From the NCBI RefSeq assembly GCF_033962415.1, contig NZ_JAVIKH010000010.1, positions 1 to 64,000 of the forward strand: 64,000 nt of DNA, read 5' to 3'. Source of the DNA: Candidatus Cetobacterium colombiensis (GTDB taxonomy: Bacteria; Fusobacteriota; Fusobacteriia; Fusobacteriales; Fusobacteriaceae). The notes below the pieces were generated by a model. The model saw only the letters and a program-made list of their open reading frames with translations. It was not told where the DNA came from and made no database searches. Positions within the stretch are counted from its first letter, which is position 1; every line of letters starts with the position of its first letter. Shown one piece after another: positions 44,418-53,666 of the stretch. Both the position numbers and the translations under genes were made by a program.

Positions 44418-45983
44418 TTATTTTGCGTACTCTACAGCTCTTGTTTCTCTTAAAATAGTAACTTTTATTTGACCTGGATACTGCATTGTTTCTTCTATTC
44501 TCTTAGCTATATCTCTTGCCATTTTTGTAGCAGCATCATCAGATACAACTTCTGGATTAATTATAATTCTTATTTCTCTTCCAGCTTGAATTGCATAAGA
44601 AGATTCAACTCCCTCAAATGATGTTGCAATCTCTTCTAATCCTTCAAGTCTCTTTAAGTATGTTGATAAAGTTTCTCTTCTTGCCCCAGGTCTAGATGCT
44701 GATATTGCATCAGATGCTTGAACTAGAATAGCTTCAACACTTTCAAATTCAACTTCATTATGGTGAGCCATAACTGCATTTACTACAGCTGGTTTCTCTC
44801 CAAATTTCTTTAAAAATTCTCCACCTATTATAGCGTGAGATGCTTCAATATCATGATCTAAAACTTTTCCAACGTCGTGTAAAAGTCCAGCTCTTTTAGC
44901 AAGTTTTGTATCTGCTCCTAACTCTGCTGCTAAGTTAGCTGCTAATTTTGCTACCTCTATCGAGTGAGTTAATACATTTTGTCCATAACTTGTTCTATAC
45001 TTTAATTTTCCTAAAGTTTTGATTATTTCCATATGCATTCCTGGAATTCCAAGTTCTAATAATGCTTGCTCTCCAGCTTCCACTATATCTTTATCTATTT
45101 CTTTTCTAGATTTATTTACTACTTCTTCAATTTTCCCTGGATGGATTCTTCCATCGTTTATTAATTTTTCTATAGCTCTTCTAGCTACTTCTCTTTTTAC
45201 TCCATCAAAACTAGATAAAACAACAGCCTCTGGCGTATCATCAATAATTATATCAACACCTGTTAAAGCTTCAATTGTTCTTATATTTCTTCCTTCTCTT
45301 CCAATTATTCTACCCTTCATTTCATCGTTTGGTAGATTTACAACTGAAACTGTTGCATCTGCTACAAATTCAGACGAAGCTTTTCCAATTGCTGTTGATA
45401 AAATTCTTTTTGAAATTCTATCTTTTTCATCTTCTAATTTATTCTCATACTCTCTTATTGCTAAAGCTGTTTCGTGTACTAAATCATCTTTTAACTTAGA
45501 AATAAGCATATCCTTAGCTTCATTTTTTGTCATTTCAGAAATCTTTTCTAATGTTTCTTCTTGAACCTTTTTCAAATCTTCTATTTCTACCTTTTTATTT
45601 TCTAAAGCTTGATTTACTTCCTCTAATTCAACTGCTCTAGTTTCTACCTTTTCTATTTTTAACTCTAATGTTTCCTCTTTTTTAGCCAGTCTACCTTCTT
45701 TTTGTAAAAGTTCATTTTTAGCAATTTTTATCTCTTTTTCTGCTTCCTCTTTCATTTGGTAAACTGTTTCTTTTGCTTTTAACTCAATCTCTTTACTTTT
45801 AGCTAAAGATTCTTTTTCTGCTCTTTCTAACATCTCTTTTGCTTTTATTTTTGCTTTTAACTTTTCATCTTCTAAGTTATTAAGCTCCTCTATTTTCTTA
45901 TCTATAGTAGATTTTTTATACATAATACTGAATATTATTGCAAACCCAACTATAGCTAATCCAACTCCTAATATTAAGTTCAT
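44418..45983 (-). CDS. rny: Ribonuclease Y
   Basis: Membrane-bound endoribonuclease that starts mRNA decay. N-terminal membrane helix (3-22), long coiled coil (about 25-190), KH domain ([19 protein letters not shown] near 215) and HD domain ([15 protein letters not shown] near 340, [15 protein letters not shown] near 365). 521 residues. ATG after AAGGAGAG. Last gene of the unit that starts with the lipoprotein at 47136. Confidence 0.96.
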   Translation of the reverse strand: MNLILGVGLAIVGFAIIFSIMYKKSTIDKKIEELNNLEDEKLKAKIKAKEMLERAEKESLAKSKEIELKAKETVYQMKEEAEKEIKIAKNELLQKEGRLAKKEETLELKIEKVETRAVELEEVNQALENKKVEIEDLKKVQEETLEKISEMTKNEAKDMLISKLKDDLVHETALAIREYENKLEDEKDRISKRILSTAIGKASSEFVADATVSVVNLPNDEMKGRIIGREGRNIRTIEALTGVDIIIDDTPEAVVLSSFDGVKREVARRAIEKLINDGRIHPGKIEEVVNKSRKEIDKDIVEAGEQALLELGIPGMHMEIIKTLGKLKYRTSYGQNVLTHSIEVAKLAANLAAELGADTKLAKRAGLLHDVGKVLDHDIEASHAIIGGEFLKKFGEKPAVVNAVMAHHNEVEFESVEAILVQASDAISASRPGARRETLSTYLKRLEGLEEIATSFEGVESSYAIQAGREIRIIINPEVVSDDAATKMARDIAKRIEETMQYPGQIKVTILRETRAVEYAK

Positions 45984-46003
45984 AGTCTCTCCTTTTTTGT
46001 GTA

Positions 46004-46351
46004 TTATCTAAAACTAGCGATTGCTTCCTCTTCAGTTGCATAAATATCAAATAATTCATCTAATCCAATCATTTCAAATATAGTCTTTATATGATCATTT
46101 AATCCAACTAACTTTATATCTCCACCTAAATCTCTTACAACTCTTAATTTTCCTCTTAAAATTCCCATTGCTAAACTGTTTATATGAACTAGCTCTGAAA
46201 AGTCTATAACAAATTTATTTATATCAAGTTCGATTTGCTTAGATATTCTTTCTTTTAATTTAGGTGCTACTAATGCATCTAATTCCCCACATACCTTAAT
46301 TACTCTTATATCATCCACTGTTTTCTCAATTATTTCAAAATTTGTAGTCAT
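46004..46351 (-). CDS. STAS-domain protein (anti-sigma factor antagonist, RsbV/SpoIIAA-like)
   Basis: 115 residues forming one STAS domain ([17 protein letters not shown] near 22, [22 protein letters not shown] near 50). In partner-switching systems such proteins free a sigma factor by binding the anti-sigma kinase when not phosphorylated. The usual phosphorylation signature D-S-[ST]-G reads N-S-L-A here, so normal control by phosphorylation is doubtful. ATG at 46351 is 9 nt after AAGGAGG; a TTG 30 nt upstream is rejected. It directly follows the kinase-like gene. Confidence 0.85.
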   Translation of the reverse strand: MTTNFEIIEKTVDDIRVIKVCGELDALVAPKLKERISKQIELDINKFVIDFSELVHINSLAMGILRGKLRVVRDLGGDIKLVGLNDHIKTIFEMIGLDELFDIYATEEEAIASFR

Positions 46352-46352
46352 C

Positions 46353-46745
46353 TTAAATTTCCTCCTTAACTTTCTTTTCAACTTTTATTTTTGTTCCATT
46401 GATTTTTTTCTCAACTTTAAAATTATCTGCCATAGCTTTTGCTAAAAAAAGTCCCATTCCACCTTCATCTTTACTAATTTTAGATTCATCAAATCCAACA
46501 CCATTATCCTCAACCACTAAATGGATAACATCATTATTTTTTTGAAGTTCTATAATTATATCACCAGATTTATACTCATAGCCATGTTCAATCACATTTG
46601 TAGCTAATTCATCAACAATAGATAAAATTTTCATTATATCTTTTTGCTCAACTTTTTGATGCTCTAAATATGTTTTTGTCATAGCTCTAATGATAGAAAG
46701 ATTTTTTAAAGAGGATGGAACATACAGCTTTATTTCATTCTGCAT
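46353..46745 (-). CDS. RsbW-like histidine kinase-type ATPase (anti-sigma factor family)
   Basis: 130 residues of a GHKL ATPase: N-box VDELATNVIEHGY (near 44), G1 box VVEDNGVGFDES (near 77) and G2 box GGMGLFLAKAMADNF (near 95), all intact. Relatives bind and inhibit a sigma factor and phosphorylate an STAS antagonist; the STAS partner is the next gene. No sigma factor or PP2C phosphatase is nearby. ATG after AAGGTG. Confidence 0.87.
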   Translation of the reverse strand: MQNEIKLYVPSSLKNLSIIRAMTKTYLEHQKVEQKDIMKILSIVDELATNVIEHGYEYKSGDIIIELQKNNDVIHLVVEDNGVGFDESKISKDEGGMGLFLAKAMADNFKVEKKINGTKIKVEKKVKEEI

Positions 46746-46749
46746 TTTT

Positions 46750-47136
46750 TCACCTTCTCTCTGTAAATTTGGTTATTTTCCAATCACCATTTAAATATTT
46801 GTATTCTACATTAAAATAAAAAACTTCTTCACCAAATCTTAAACCAATAGTATTCTTTCCTATATTTTTTAAAATTTCAGGCTTTGTAAAGTAGAATTTA
46901 ACTTTAGACAAATCGTATTCCGAAAGTTTATTTATTGCATATCTCTCTGTTATAGAGACATCTAAGCTTTCTTTTAGTCTTGTCAAACTATTCATTTGTA
47001 AATCATTTTGAATAAGCTCCAATTTAGAGATTAACTTTTTATCTACATCTAGTAAATTTTCATTATAACCTTTGTCCAAACTTGAACAAGAAGCAGTCAA
47101 AATAATTAAAAATACAACATAAATCTTCTTTATCAT
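46750..47136 (-). CDS. Small putative lipoprotein
   Basis: 128 residues starting MIKKIYVVFLIILTASCSSL: basic start, hydrophobic core and a cysteine at position 17 in a lipobox-like LTASC (Thr at -3 is unusual). The rest is soluble, mixed alpha/beta, ending in a KYLNGDWKITKF segment. No family recognised. ATG at 47136 follows AAGGAAG; an upstream in-frame ATG gives a 20-residue extension with no ribosome site. First gene of the lipoprotein-RsbW-STAS-rny unit. Confidence 0.72.
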   Translation of the reverse strand: MIKKIYVVFLIILTASCSSLDKGYNENLLDVDKKLISKLELIQNDLQMNSLTRLKESLDVSITERYAINKLSEYDLSKVKFYFTKPEILKNIGKNTIGLRFGEEVFYFNVEYKYLNGDWKITKFTERR

Positions 47137-47167
47137 CCAACACTTCCTTTTAAAGCTTTTCTGTACA

Positions 47168-47196
47168 ATAATACCATACGAATACCTTTTTATCAA
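47168..47196 (-). promoter_or_regulatory. Promoter of the lipoprotein-RsbW-STAS-rny unit
   Basis: On the minus strand TTGATA (47191-47196), a 17-nt spacer and TATTAT (47168-47173). Confidence 0.65.
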
Positions 47197-47243
47197 GACT
47201 ATTATTTTGAGTTTTTTTTTGAAACATCTGTATAATCAAAGGT

Positions 47244-48140
47244 TTATAAAGTCTTAAATCTTTCTAAAATATCTGAAAAAATTTCATCTTGGGACATTTT
47301 TTCTAAATCGTACCAAATATAGTCATGGTCATTTTTAAACCATGTAAATTGTCTTTTCGCGTAGTTTCTAGAATTTTTCTTTATTAATTCAATAGCTTCA
47401 TCTAAACTTATTTCATTATTTAAATAAGAAATAATTTCAGAATAGCCAATTATATTTATTTTTTTTAAATTTTCCCCATATTTTTCATATAAAAATTTAA
47501 CCTCTTCTAAAAGTCCATTTTCCATCATTATATCAACCCTTAGATTTATTCTATCATATAAGTTTGTTCTATCTCTTTCTAGTGCAACTTTTAAAAATTT
47601 AAAGTTATTACCTTTTATATTTTTTTTAGATAATACTGAAAACTTTTCACCTGTTTGATAAAAAACTTCTACCGCTCTTTCAACTCTTCTTTTATTATTT
47701 GGATGAATTGCTTCAGCGCTCTCTGGGTCTACCTCTTTTAATATATTAAAAAGTTCTTCTCCATCTTGTTTCATTAATTTTTCTCTAATAATTAAATCAC
47801 TCTCTGGAAGAGCGGATAATCCCCTAACTACTGAATCTATATAAAGGCCTGTTCCGCCAACTAACAAAACATTCTTTTCTTCTATTTTATTCAATATTTC
47901 ATCAACTGTTCTTTGATAGTCGCCAACACTATACTTTTTTATAGGCTCTACTATATCTAACATATGATGAGTAACCCCATTCATTTCTTCTTCGGTTACT
48001 TTAGCTGTTCCAACATCCATACCTTTATATACTTGAGCTGAATCTGCAGAAATTATATCTGCATTTAAAGCTTTTGCCAATTTTATTGATAACTCTGTTT
48101 TTCCTACTCCAGTTGGTCCTGCTATAACTATCCCCTTCAA
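47244..48140 (-). CDS. miaA: tRNA dimethylallyltransferase MiaA
   Basis: It adds a dimethylallyl group from DMAPP to A37 of tRNAs reading UNN codons, linking to the MEP pathway genes ispH and dxs. Walker A GIVIAGPTGVGKTELS near the start, ISADSAQVYKGMDVGTAK near 34 and VGGTGLYIDS near 97 are visible. The start is taken as TTG at 48140, 8 nt after AAGGAG; a GTG at 48149 is part of that site. 298 residues with this start. Lies between the obg terminator and the lipoprotein promoter. Confidence 0.93.
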   Translation of the reverse strand: MKGIVIAGPTGVGKTELSIKLAKALNADIISADSAQVYKGMDVGTAKVTEEEMNGVTHHMLDIVEPIKKYSVGDYQRTVDEILNKIEEKNVLLVGGTGLYIDSVVRGLSALPESDLIIREKLMKQDGEELFNILKEVDPESAEAIHPNNKRRVERAVEVFYQTGEKFSVLSKKNIKGNNFKFLKVALERDRTNLYDRINLRVDIMMENGLLEEVKFLYEKYGENLKKINIIGYSEIISYLNNEISLDEAIELIKKNSRNYAKRQFTWFKNDHDYIWYDLEKMSQDEIFSDILERFKTL

Positions 48141-48162
48141 TCTCTTCACTCCTTATATTTTA

Positions 48163-48192
48163 ATAAAAAAGCTGAACCTAATGGCTCAGCTT
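48163..48192 (-). terminator. Intrinsic terminator after obg
   Basis: On the minus strand AAGCTGAGCC, ATTA loop, GGTTCAGCTT (one mismatch) and TTTTTATT, 14 nt past the obg stop. Confidence 0.85.
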
Positions 48193-48206
48193 AATAATAA
48201 CTCTAA

Positions 48207-49493
48207 TTATTCAACAAAGTCAAATTCTGTATCAGCAATTCTTACCGTGTCTCCATCTTCAACACCAGCATCTTTTAAAGCATCTTCTAGCCCTAAATTT
48301 CTAAGCATATGTAAGAATGTTACAACTGATTCATCATCATGAGTTATAATATACTTAGCTAAAACTCCATCAACAATCGAACCATCAACTACAAATACTC
48401 CATCTTCATCTTGTGTTACAACAAATGGCTCTTTTCTAATTTTATTAGCTTTTATTATATCAATGATATCAGCTTCTTCTTCTAGTTCTTCTCTCTCTGT
48501 TTCTTGTAAAACATGCCAAGTTCTATTTAGAACCTCTTTTAATCCATCACCTAATATAACTGATACTGGAAAAACTTCATTCCCTTGAGATTCTACAGCT
48601 TTTTTAAACTCTTCGTATTTATCCATATCCCAGATTAAATCCATTTTATTTGCTAAAACAATTTGTTTTTTAGTTGCTAATTTTTGACTAAATTTTGTTA
48701 ACTCATTATTTATTCTTTCATAATCTTCAATTGGATCTCTACCTTCAATACCCGCAACATCTACAATATGATAAATCATTTTACATCTTTCTATATGCTT
48801 TAAAAATTTATCTCCTAATCCTACTCCTTCATGAGCTCCTTCAATTAATCCTGGGATATCAGCTACAACAAACGATCTTCCCTCTCCTAATCTAACTACT
48901 CCTAACTTTGGCTCTAAAGTAGTAAAGTGATAGTTTCCAACTTTAGATTTTGCTGCTGAAATCTTGTTTATTAAACTAGATTTTCCAACAGAAGGATATC
49001 CAACTAATGCAACATCAGCTAAAAGTTTTAACTCTAATTTAACTCTTAACTCTACTCCTTCTTTTCCTTTTCCTGCCATAGTTGGTGTTCTTCTAATAGA
49101 GTTTTTAAAATTAGTATTACCTAATCCTCCTCTACCTCCTCTTAAAAGAACTCTTTCTTCTCCAGGAATACTCATATCTAATAATAATTTTCCAGTTTCC
49201 ATATCTCTAACTTGAGTACCAATAGGCACTTTAATAACTAAATTTTCTCCAAATTTTCCAAACATATTTTTCTTTGCACCGTTTTCACCATTTCCAGCTT
49301 GGAATAATTTCTTGTATTTGAAGTCTATCAGTGTGTTTATGTTTGAGTCGGCTACGAATACTAAGTCTCCTCCTCTACCTCCATCTCCACCATCTGGACC
49401 TCCAAATTGTATACATTTTTCTCTTCTGAAAGTAGCGGCTCCATCTCCACCATTTCCAGCTTTTACCGTTATAATTACCTCATCTATAAACAC
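48207..49493 (-). CDS. obg: Obg-family GTPase (ObgE/CgtA)
   Basis: Essential GTPase in 50S assembly and stress signalling. The Gly-rich Obg fold is 1-158 (VKAGNGGDGAATFRREK, GGPDGGDGGRGGDLVF), the G domain follows with GYPSVGKSSLINKIS (near 165), DIPGLIEGAHEG (near 212) and NKMD (near 285), and a C-terminal OCT domain ends it (about 350-428). GTG start with GGAGG 9 nt upstream. Own promoter and terminator. Confidence 0.96.
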   Translation of the reverse strand: MFIDEVIITVKAGNGGDGAATFRREKCIQFGGPDGGDGGRGGDLVFVADSNINTLIDFKYKKLFQAGNGENGAKKNMFGKFGENLVIKVPIGTQVRDMETGKLLLDMSIPGEERVLLRGGRGGLGNTNFKNSIRRTPTMAGKGKEGVELRVKLELKLLADVALVGYPSVGKSSLINKISAAKSKVGNYHFTTLEPKLGVVRLGEGRSFVVADIPGLIEGAHEGVGLGDKFLKHIERCKMIYHIVDVAGIEGRDPIEDYERINNELTKFSQKLATKKQIVLANKMDLIWDMDKYEEFKKAVESQGNEVFPVSVILGDGLKEVLNRTWHVLQETEREELEEEADIIDIIKANKIRKEPFVVTQDEDGVFVVDGSIVDGVLAKYIITHDDESVVTFLHMLRNLGLEDALKDAGVEDGDTVRIADTEFDFVE

Positions 49494-49565
49494 AGCTTAT
49501 CTCCTCCAAATATATTTCATATCTATAATATAAATTCTAATTTTTTTAAATGCATTAATTCCTAT

Positions 49566-49594
49566 ATTGTACACCTTTTTATGATATTTTGCAA
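49566..49594 (-). promoter_or_regulatory. Promoter of obg
   Basis: On the minus strand TTGCAA (49589-49594), a 17-nt spacer and TACAAT (49566-49571). The divergent aroC promoter must lie in the same 187-nt gap; only a weak TTAATA-17-TAAAAT candidate was seen for it. Confidence 0.6.
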
Positions 49595-49680
49595 TTAATT
49601 TTACTATGTTTTTATTTAATATTTCTTACATTTTATGTTAAAATTAATTAATTACAACATTTTAATTTAGGAGGATTTTT

Positions 49681-50682
49681 ATGAATAGTTTTGGTTCTCT
49701 TTTTAGAGTTCATATTTACGGAGAATCTCACGGTTCTGGTATAGGAGTTTTAATCGATGGTGTGCCTGCTGGTATCAAACTTACTATTGATGATTTTCTT
49801 TTAGATCTTTCTAAAAGAAAGCCTGGAAGTTTAGGAACTACCCCTAGAAAAGAAAGTGACTTACCTAAATTTGTTTCAGGTATTTTTAATGAATTTACAA
49901 CTGGTTCACCAATAAATATTTTTTTCGAAAATAATAATACTGACTCTAAGGTTTATTCTGATTTTAAATCTCATCCTAGACCTGGACATGCAGATTTTGC
50001 CGCTACTCAAAAATATTCTGGTTTTAATGATATCAGAGGTGGAGGTCATTTTTCTGGAAGATTAACACTAGCTCTTGTTGCAGCTGGAGTTGTTGCAAAA
50101 AAAATATTAAAAAATACTTCTTTTGTTAGTCAAATAGAAAAAATTGGAGTTTTAAACAAAGAAGAGTTTCATGACAACTTAAATGAATATCTTTCTAAAG
50201 TCCAAACTTCAGGTGATTCTTTAGGAGGAACAATCTCCTTAAGAGTTAAAAATATTCCTATTGGTTTAGGAGAACCTTTTTTTAACTCTGTTGAATCTAC
50301 TATTTCATCAATTGTTTTCTCTATTCCTGGAGTAAAAGGAATAGAGTTTGGTAGTGGTTTTGAAGGTGTTGAACTTTTAGGAAGTAAATTTAATGATTGT
50401 TTTATTGACAAAAATGGAAGAACAGCGTCTAATAACAATGGTGGAATAAATGGTGGAATATCTAATGGAAATGACATTTTCTTAAAAATTGCTGTTAAAC
50501 CCACATCTAGTATTTTTAAATCTCAAGATACTTTTAACTTTAAAGATAATTGTGTTCAGCCGCTAACAATTAATGGTAGACATGATGTTGCTTTTGTTCT
50601 TAGAGTTCCTATTGTTTTAGAAAATTCAGTAGCTATTGCTCTTGCAGATTTATATTTACAAAATAAAAAAATACACTTTTAA
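49681..50682 (+). CDS. aroC: Chorismate synthase
   Basis: Converts EPSP to chorismate with reduced FMN, the last shikimate step. Motifs: GESHGSGIGVLIDGVPAG (near 15), RKPGSLGTTPRKESD (near 46), RPGHADFAA (near 98), GGGHFSGRLTLAL (near 118), GGINGGISNG (near 252) and the C-terminal GRHDVAF. 333 residues, shorter than the usual 350-390. ATG behind GGAGG. First gene of the plus-strand block to the tmRNA; no other aro genes here. Confidence 0.95.
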   Translation: MNSFGSLFRVHIYGESHGSGIGVLIDGVPAGIKLTIDDFLLDLSKRKPGSLGTTPRKESDLPKFVSGIFNEFTTGSPINIFFENNNTDSKVYSDFKSHPRPGHADFAATQKYSGFNDIRGGGHFSGRLTLALVAAGVVAKKILKNTSFVSQIEKIGVLNKEEFHDNLNEYLSKVQTSGDSLGGTISLRVKNIPIGLGEPFFNSVESTISSIVFSIPGVKGIEFGSGFEGVELLGSKFNDCFIDKNGRTASNNNGGINGGISNGNDIFLKIAVKPTSSIFKSQDTFNFKDNCVQPLTINGRHDVAFVLRVPIVLENSVAIALADLYLQNKKIHF

Positions 50683-50697
50683 CTAGGAGGATTTACC

Positions 50698-51189
50698 GTG
50701 ACAAAAAGAGCAAATTATATTGATTGGGATGAATATTTTATGGGAATTGCTATTCTTTCTGCTAAGCGTAGTAAGGACCCAGGAACACAAGTCGGTGCAT
50801 GTATAGTTACTCCTGACAAAAGAATTGTAGGAGTCGGTTACAATGGTTTTCCTTCAGGATGTTCTGATGATGAGTTTCCTTGGGATAGAGATGGAGATTT
50901 TTTAAATAGTAAATATGCATATGTTTGTCATGCCGAATTAAATGCTATCTTAAATAGCACTAAATCTCTTAAAGGATGTAGCATTTACGTTGATTTATTT
51001 CCGTGTAATGAATGTGCTAAGAGCATTATACAAAGTGGAATAACTGAAGTTGTATATCTTTCAGATAAGTACAATAATACTGAATCGAATATTGCTTCTA
51101 AAAAACTTTTAAATGCTGCTAACATAAAGTTAAGAAAATTAGATCCTGCTTTTGATGAACTTATTTTAAACTTTAGAAAAAATGGTTAG
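50698..51189 (+). CDS. dCMP deaminase
   Basis: Zinc deaminase turning dCMP into dUMP for thymidylate synthesis. Zinc motifs CHAELNAI (near 82) and PCNECAKSI (near 107); VGVGYNGFPSGCSDDEFPW (near 41) is typical of dCMP deaminases including ComEB. 163 residues. GTG start with AGGAGG upstream. It follows aroC by 15 nt. Confidence 0.92.
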   Translation: MTKRANYIDWDEYFMGIAILSAKRSKDPGTQVGACIVTPDKRIVGVGYNGFPSGCSDDEFPWDRDGDFLNSKYAYVCHAELNAILNSTKSLKGCSIYVDLFPCNECAKSIIQSGITEVVYLSDKYNNTESNIASKKLLNAANIKLRKLDPAFDELILNFRKNG

Positions 51190-51200
51190 GAGGTATCCTT

Positions 51201-51830
51201 ATGAATAACACATTAACTAGATTAGAAGAGTGGATTAATTCGATGACTCACTATTTTGGGGCTATTTTAGCTCTTATTGGTACTGGGGCTCTTTTAGTTC
51301 ACTCTTTAAAAACAAATAATATTGGTTACGTTATTGGTTCTATGGTATTTTGTTTTTCATTAATATTGCTTTATACAATGTCTGGTACTTATCATATTTT
51401 ATATGTTGGTAAGGTTAAAAAACTTTTTAAAATATTGGATCATTCTGCTATATATATATTGATATCTGGTTCTTACACTCCTTATTTACTTGGAGTTTTT
51501 GACGGAACTACAAAATGGGTCCTTTTCTTTATACAATGGGGAATGACTCTTTTGGGAATTATTTTTAAAATATTTTTCGTCGGTAAATTTAATTTTTTAT
51601 CCACATTAATTTATCTTTTTATGGGATGGATGGTTGTATTTGTTTTTAAAGATTTAGAAGCACTTGCCTCTCCACTATCTTTAAAGTTATTAATTTGGGG
51701 TGGTATTAGTTATTCTGTTGGAACAATTTTTTATTTAATGAAAAATAAAAAATTTACTCATGGTATTTGGCATCTTTTCGTTTTAGCTGGAAGTATCTTC
51801 AATTATTTTTCAGTATTTTTCTTAATATAA
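51201..51830 (+). CDS. Hemolysin III / TrhA-type membrane protein (PAQR superfamily)
   Basis: 209 residues with seven membrane segments. Motifs EEWINSMTHYFGAILALIG at the start, SGTYHILY near 66, ILDHSAIYILISGSYTP near 80 and the C-terminal HGIWHLFVLAGSIFNYF with conserved His residues are typical. E. coli TrhA affects membrane energy homeostasis; the hemolysin name is historical. ATG behind AGGAGG. Confidence 0.9.
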   Translation: MNNTLTRLEEWINSMTHYFGAILALIGTGALLVHSLKTNNIGYVIGSMVFCFSLILLYTMSGTYHILYVGKVKKLFKILDHSAIYILISGSYTPYLLGVFDGTTKWVLFFIQWGMTLLGIIFKIFFVGKFNFLSTLIYLFMGWMVVFVFKDLEALASPLSLKLLIWGGISYSVGTIFYLMKNKKFTHGIWHLFVLAGSIFNYFSVFFLI

Positions 51831-51848
51831 TTTTACAGGGGGAGTAAT

Positions 51849-53174
51849 TTGCAAGATTTAAGCTTAAAATTTGAAAAACAAAGCACATTGAGTACTATCT
51901 TAAAATTTAGTATTCCATCTTCTTTGGGAGCTATTATAGGTATGCTTTGTGTATTAACAGATCGATACTTTATCGGTCAAGTTGCCGGAAGAGAGGGTAT
52001 GGCTGCAGTTGCCCTCGTTTTTCCATATGCCATGATTATAAATAGTTTTAACTTTGCATTTTCAGGAATAGCTATTATCATAGGAGTTAAACTTGGTGCC
52101 AAAGATAAAGATGGAGCTGAAAAAATATTATGTACTGGTTTTTTATGGATATTTATTGTAGGAATTTTTTTAACACTATTTCTCTTTACTTTTAATACTC
52201 CTATTTTAAAAATCTTAGGAGCTAGCTCTTCTAATATAAAATCAGCAATAGAATATACAAATTTTTTAATTCCTATTGCTACTTTCCAAATTATTTTAGG
52301 ACAAAGTACATTAATTAGAGGTATCGGAGATTCTGTTACTGCCATGGGAGTTAATATTTTCACAGGACTTTTCAATGTTATTTTAGATTATTTATTTATT
52401 CTTAAACTTAACATGGGAATTGGAGGAGCTGCATTGGCCACACTTATCGCTACTGCTCTCAGTGCTCTTTATGTAATTTTTTATTTTTATAAGTCTGATG
52501 TAATTTCTTTTTCAAGAAATAAATTTTCACTTGATTTAAAAATCTTAAAAGAGATTTTCAAAATTGGAAGTCCTAGATTTTATAATCAACTTTTGCAATC
52601 TTCAGTTATAACTGTTACTAATAGACAAGCAGGAGTATATGGTGGTGATATAGCTACCGCTGCCATTGGAATTATATCTATCTGTAGAAGTGTTATGAAT
52701 ACCAGTTTACAAGGATTTAATCAGGGAACAGCCGCTATTATATCCTATACATACGGTTCTAAAAATTTTGAAAGAGTTAAAGAAGTTTTGAAAATTCAAC
52801 TTTATACAGTTATAAGTGTATCAACTATTTTAGTTCTTCTTATGCTTTTTTATACTGAAAATATTGTCTCATTTTTTATAAAAAATGATCCCTCTCTTGT
52901 TGAATTTACTGTTTCAGCAATGAGACTAAATCTTTTCTTAATGCCTTTTACAGCTTTATTTTTAGCCTGTAATAATTTTTTTCAATCTATAAAAGAAAGT
53001 ATTATTGCTACAAGGTTCTTCATGCTTAGAATTGTTATTTTAAATATTCCTTTAGTATATATTTTAGGTTATTTTTTCAAAGAAGTTGGTGTTTGGTTAG
53101 CTTTTCCTATATCGGATACAACCGTTGCTATAGTTATGCTTTTTTTAACAATAAAAAAAATAAGAAAGATATGA
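51849..53174 (+). CDS. MATE-family efflux transporter
   Basis: 441 residues with about 12 membrane segments in two similar halves (GAIIGMLCVLTDRYFIGQVAG near 22; IATAAIGIISICRSVMN near 255). MATE proteins expel drugs or metabolites using Na+ or H+ gradients; the substrate here is unknown. TTG start with GGGGGAG 4-5 nt upstream; no ATG fits. Last coding gene before the tmRNA. Confidence 0.9.
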   Translation: MQDLSLKFEKQSTLSTILKFSIPSSLGAIIGMLCVLTDRYFIGQVAGREGMAAVALVFPYAMIINSFNFAFSGIAIIIGVKLGAKDKDGAEKILCTGFLWIFIVGIFLTLFLFTFNTPILKILGASSSNIKSAIEYTNFLIPIATFQIILGQSTLIRGIGDSVTAMGVNIFTGLFNVILDYLFILKLNMGIGGAALATLIATALSALYVIFYFYKSDVISFSRNKFSLDLKILKEIFKIGSPRFYNQLLQSSVITVTNRQAGVYGGDIATAAIGIISICRSVMNTSLQGFNQGTAAIISYTYGSKNFERVKEVLKIQLYTVISVSTILVLLMLFYTENIVSFFIKNDPSLVEFTVSAMRLNLFLMPFTALFLACNNFFQSIKESIIATRFFMLRIVILNIPLVYILGYFFKEVGVWLAFPISDTTVAIVMLFLTIKKIRKI

Positions 53175-53182
53175 GTTGGCAA

Positions 53183-53211
53183 TTGAGTTTAACAAAAAAT
53201 TGTGCTATAAT
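53183..53211 (+). promoter_or_regulatory. Promoter of ssrA
   Basis: TTGAGT (53183-53188), a 17-nt spacer and a perfect TATAAT (53206-53211), about 24 nt before the mature tmRNA 5' end. Confidence 0.75.
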
Positions 53212-53234
53212 GAATTAAAATTAAATATTATATT

Positions 53235-53583
53235 GGGGATGCAAAGGTTTCGACAGGGTTGTGAGGTTATAGGTAGCAGGCCAGGTTGATCGCTGTGAGA
53301 GATCAACTCATCGTTTAGATGGAAACAGAAATTACGCTTTAGCTGCATAATGTCAGCTCACCTCTGAACATTCTTTTCTGTAGGAGCGTTCAATCAAGGT
53401 GTCACTTAAAATACAGATTACCCTAAACGATTTCTCTAAGTTATAGGGGACATTTTAGAGGATAGCTTTAATTAGCCCTGTTTGCGGGAGTAATTATTGC
53501 GAATCTAAATAGCAAACTAAGCTTGTAGAAGCTTATGGCGCTTGCAGTTTTGGACACGGGTTCGATTCCCGTCATCTCCACCA
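53235..53583 (+). ncRNA. ssrA: Transfer-messenger RNA (tmRNA)
   Basis: The 5' end GGGGATGCAAAGGTTTCGAC and the 3' end GGTTCGATTCCCGTCATCTCCACCA form the tRNA-like domain; acceptor GGGGATG pairs with CATCTCC (one G-U) and CCA is encoded. The tag reading frame (53321-53350) gives GNRNYALAA and stop, ending in the ALAA degron. 349 nt. It rescues stalled ribosomes together with SmpB, encoded at 20882-21325. Confidence 0.97.
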
Positions 53584-53623
53584 ATGAATCCACCAACTAA
53601 TGATTTTAGTTGTTAAACATAGT

Positions 53624-53660
53624 AAAGACCGTATTGAAAAATTCAATACGGTCTTTTTAT
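53624..53660. terminator. Strong terminator after ssrA, also facing the aldo/keto reductase gene
   Basis: AAAGACCGTATTGAA / TTCAATACGGTCTTT, a perfect 15-bp stem, followed by TTTTATTTT on the plus strand. It can also end the converging gene at 53667. Confidence 0.9.
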
Positions 53661-53666
53661 TTTCTA

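Noticed and set aside
45019..45564. 181-codon open frame on the plus strand inside rny
   Set aside because: It is exactly antisense to rny, whose coiled-coil, KH and HD motifs are clear; the composition is that of a reverse-frame shadow and there is no ribosome site.
48969..49493. GC-richer segment in obg as a possible transferred piece
   Set aside because: The Gly-rich Obg fold demands GGN codons; there are no boundaries, repeats or mobile genes.
51201..51830. Hemolysin III as a toxin
   Set aside because: The protein is a PAQR-type seven-helix membrane protein; the hemolysin name is historical and nothing here indicates a toxin.
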